Part shown: positions 5,369 to 5,405 of the stretch, piece after piece
Layout of the letters: each line of letters begins with the position of its first letter
Position numbering within the stretch: the stretch's first letter is position 1
DNA from: Gallionellaceae bacterium UBA6222
GTDB taxonomy: Bacteria > Pseudomonadota > Gammaproteobacteria > Burkholderiales > Gallionellaceae
NCBI GenBank assembly: GCA_002421915.1
Contig: DISA01000012.1
Coordinates: 1 to 5,405 of the forward strand
Direction of reading: 5' to 3'
DNA: 5,405 bases
Program-made: the position numbers and the translations under genes
Notes under the pieces: model-generated
Database searches by the model: none
What the model saw: the letters and a program-made list of their open reading frames with translations, nothing else
What the model was told of the DNA's origin: nothing

Positions 5369-5405
5369 TTACAACCCTAACTCGCCCCACATCGCATCCA
5401 CCTTC
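5369..5405 (-). CDS. Possible 3' end of a convergent gene running off the right edge
   Basis: On the minus strand an open frame entering from the right edge ends KVDAMWGELGL followed by TAA (5371-5369). The composition looks like a natural protein C-terminus, and the stop lies 4 bp beyond the stop of the convergent barrel gene, a typical layout in compact genomes. Only 11 complete codons are visible, so neither the product nor the reading frame can be confirmed. No terminator is visible in the 4-bp gap. Confidence 0.35.
   Translation of the reverse strand, partial: KVDAMWGELGL

Noticed and set aside
1..5405. Search for defence genes, transposases, CRISPR arrays, tRNA or rRNA
   Set aside because: Every stretch is accounted for by housekeeping genes, one unnamed exported protein and short intergenic regions; no such signal was seen.

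Overview
The window is a moderately GC-rich, tightly packed piece of bacterial chromosome. The GroES and GroEL sequences, a CIRCE operator, a BioA with the VWHPCTQM start and dRS3-type repeats (ATTCCC-N8-GGGAAT) together suggest a betaproteobacterium. A relative of the Gallionella/Nitrosomonas group would fit, but this is inference from sequence flavour and not a database result.

Left part (1-1545), all on the minus strand. A TIGR01777/YfcH-type SDR epimerase (649-1545) is followed by the heat-shock operon groES (222-512) and groL (from 193, running off the left edge). The 136-bp gap upstream of groES holds a promoter readable as both sigma-70 and sigma-32, and a nearly perfect CIRCE inverted repeat. 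The chaperonins are therefore probably under HrcA repression, possibly with sigma-32 input.

Right part (about 1584-5364), on the plus strand and divergent from the epimerase gene. It contains bioA (DAPA aminotransferase, biotin synthesis), dacB (PBP4-type D,D-carboxypeptidase/endopeptidase, S13 family) and an unnamed exported protein that looks like a small outer-membrane beta-barrel. bioA and dacB overlap by ATGA if the first dacB ATG is used, and dacB and the barrel gene are 22 bp apart, so co-transcription is likely. The last 37 bases probably hold the 3' end of a convergent minus-strand gene.

The most unusual features are two different palindromic repeats that have become part of reading frames. 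A 72-bp segment with a CCCCTCTC/GAGAGGGG hairpin is inserted in frame in bioA. It adds 24 residues between the PLP-contacting Asp and the PLP-binding Lys. About 510 bp further on, an inverted pair of dRS3-like repeats with 21-bp perfect arms covers the bioA/dacB junction and would be translated as an Arg-rich leader if dacB starts at its first ATG. I see no defence system, mobile-element gene, CRISPR array, tRNA or rRNA. No gene-free stretch exceeds 300 bases.
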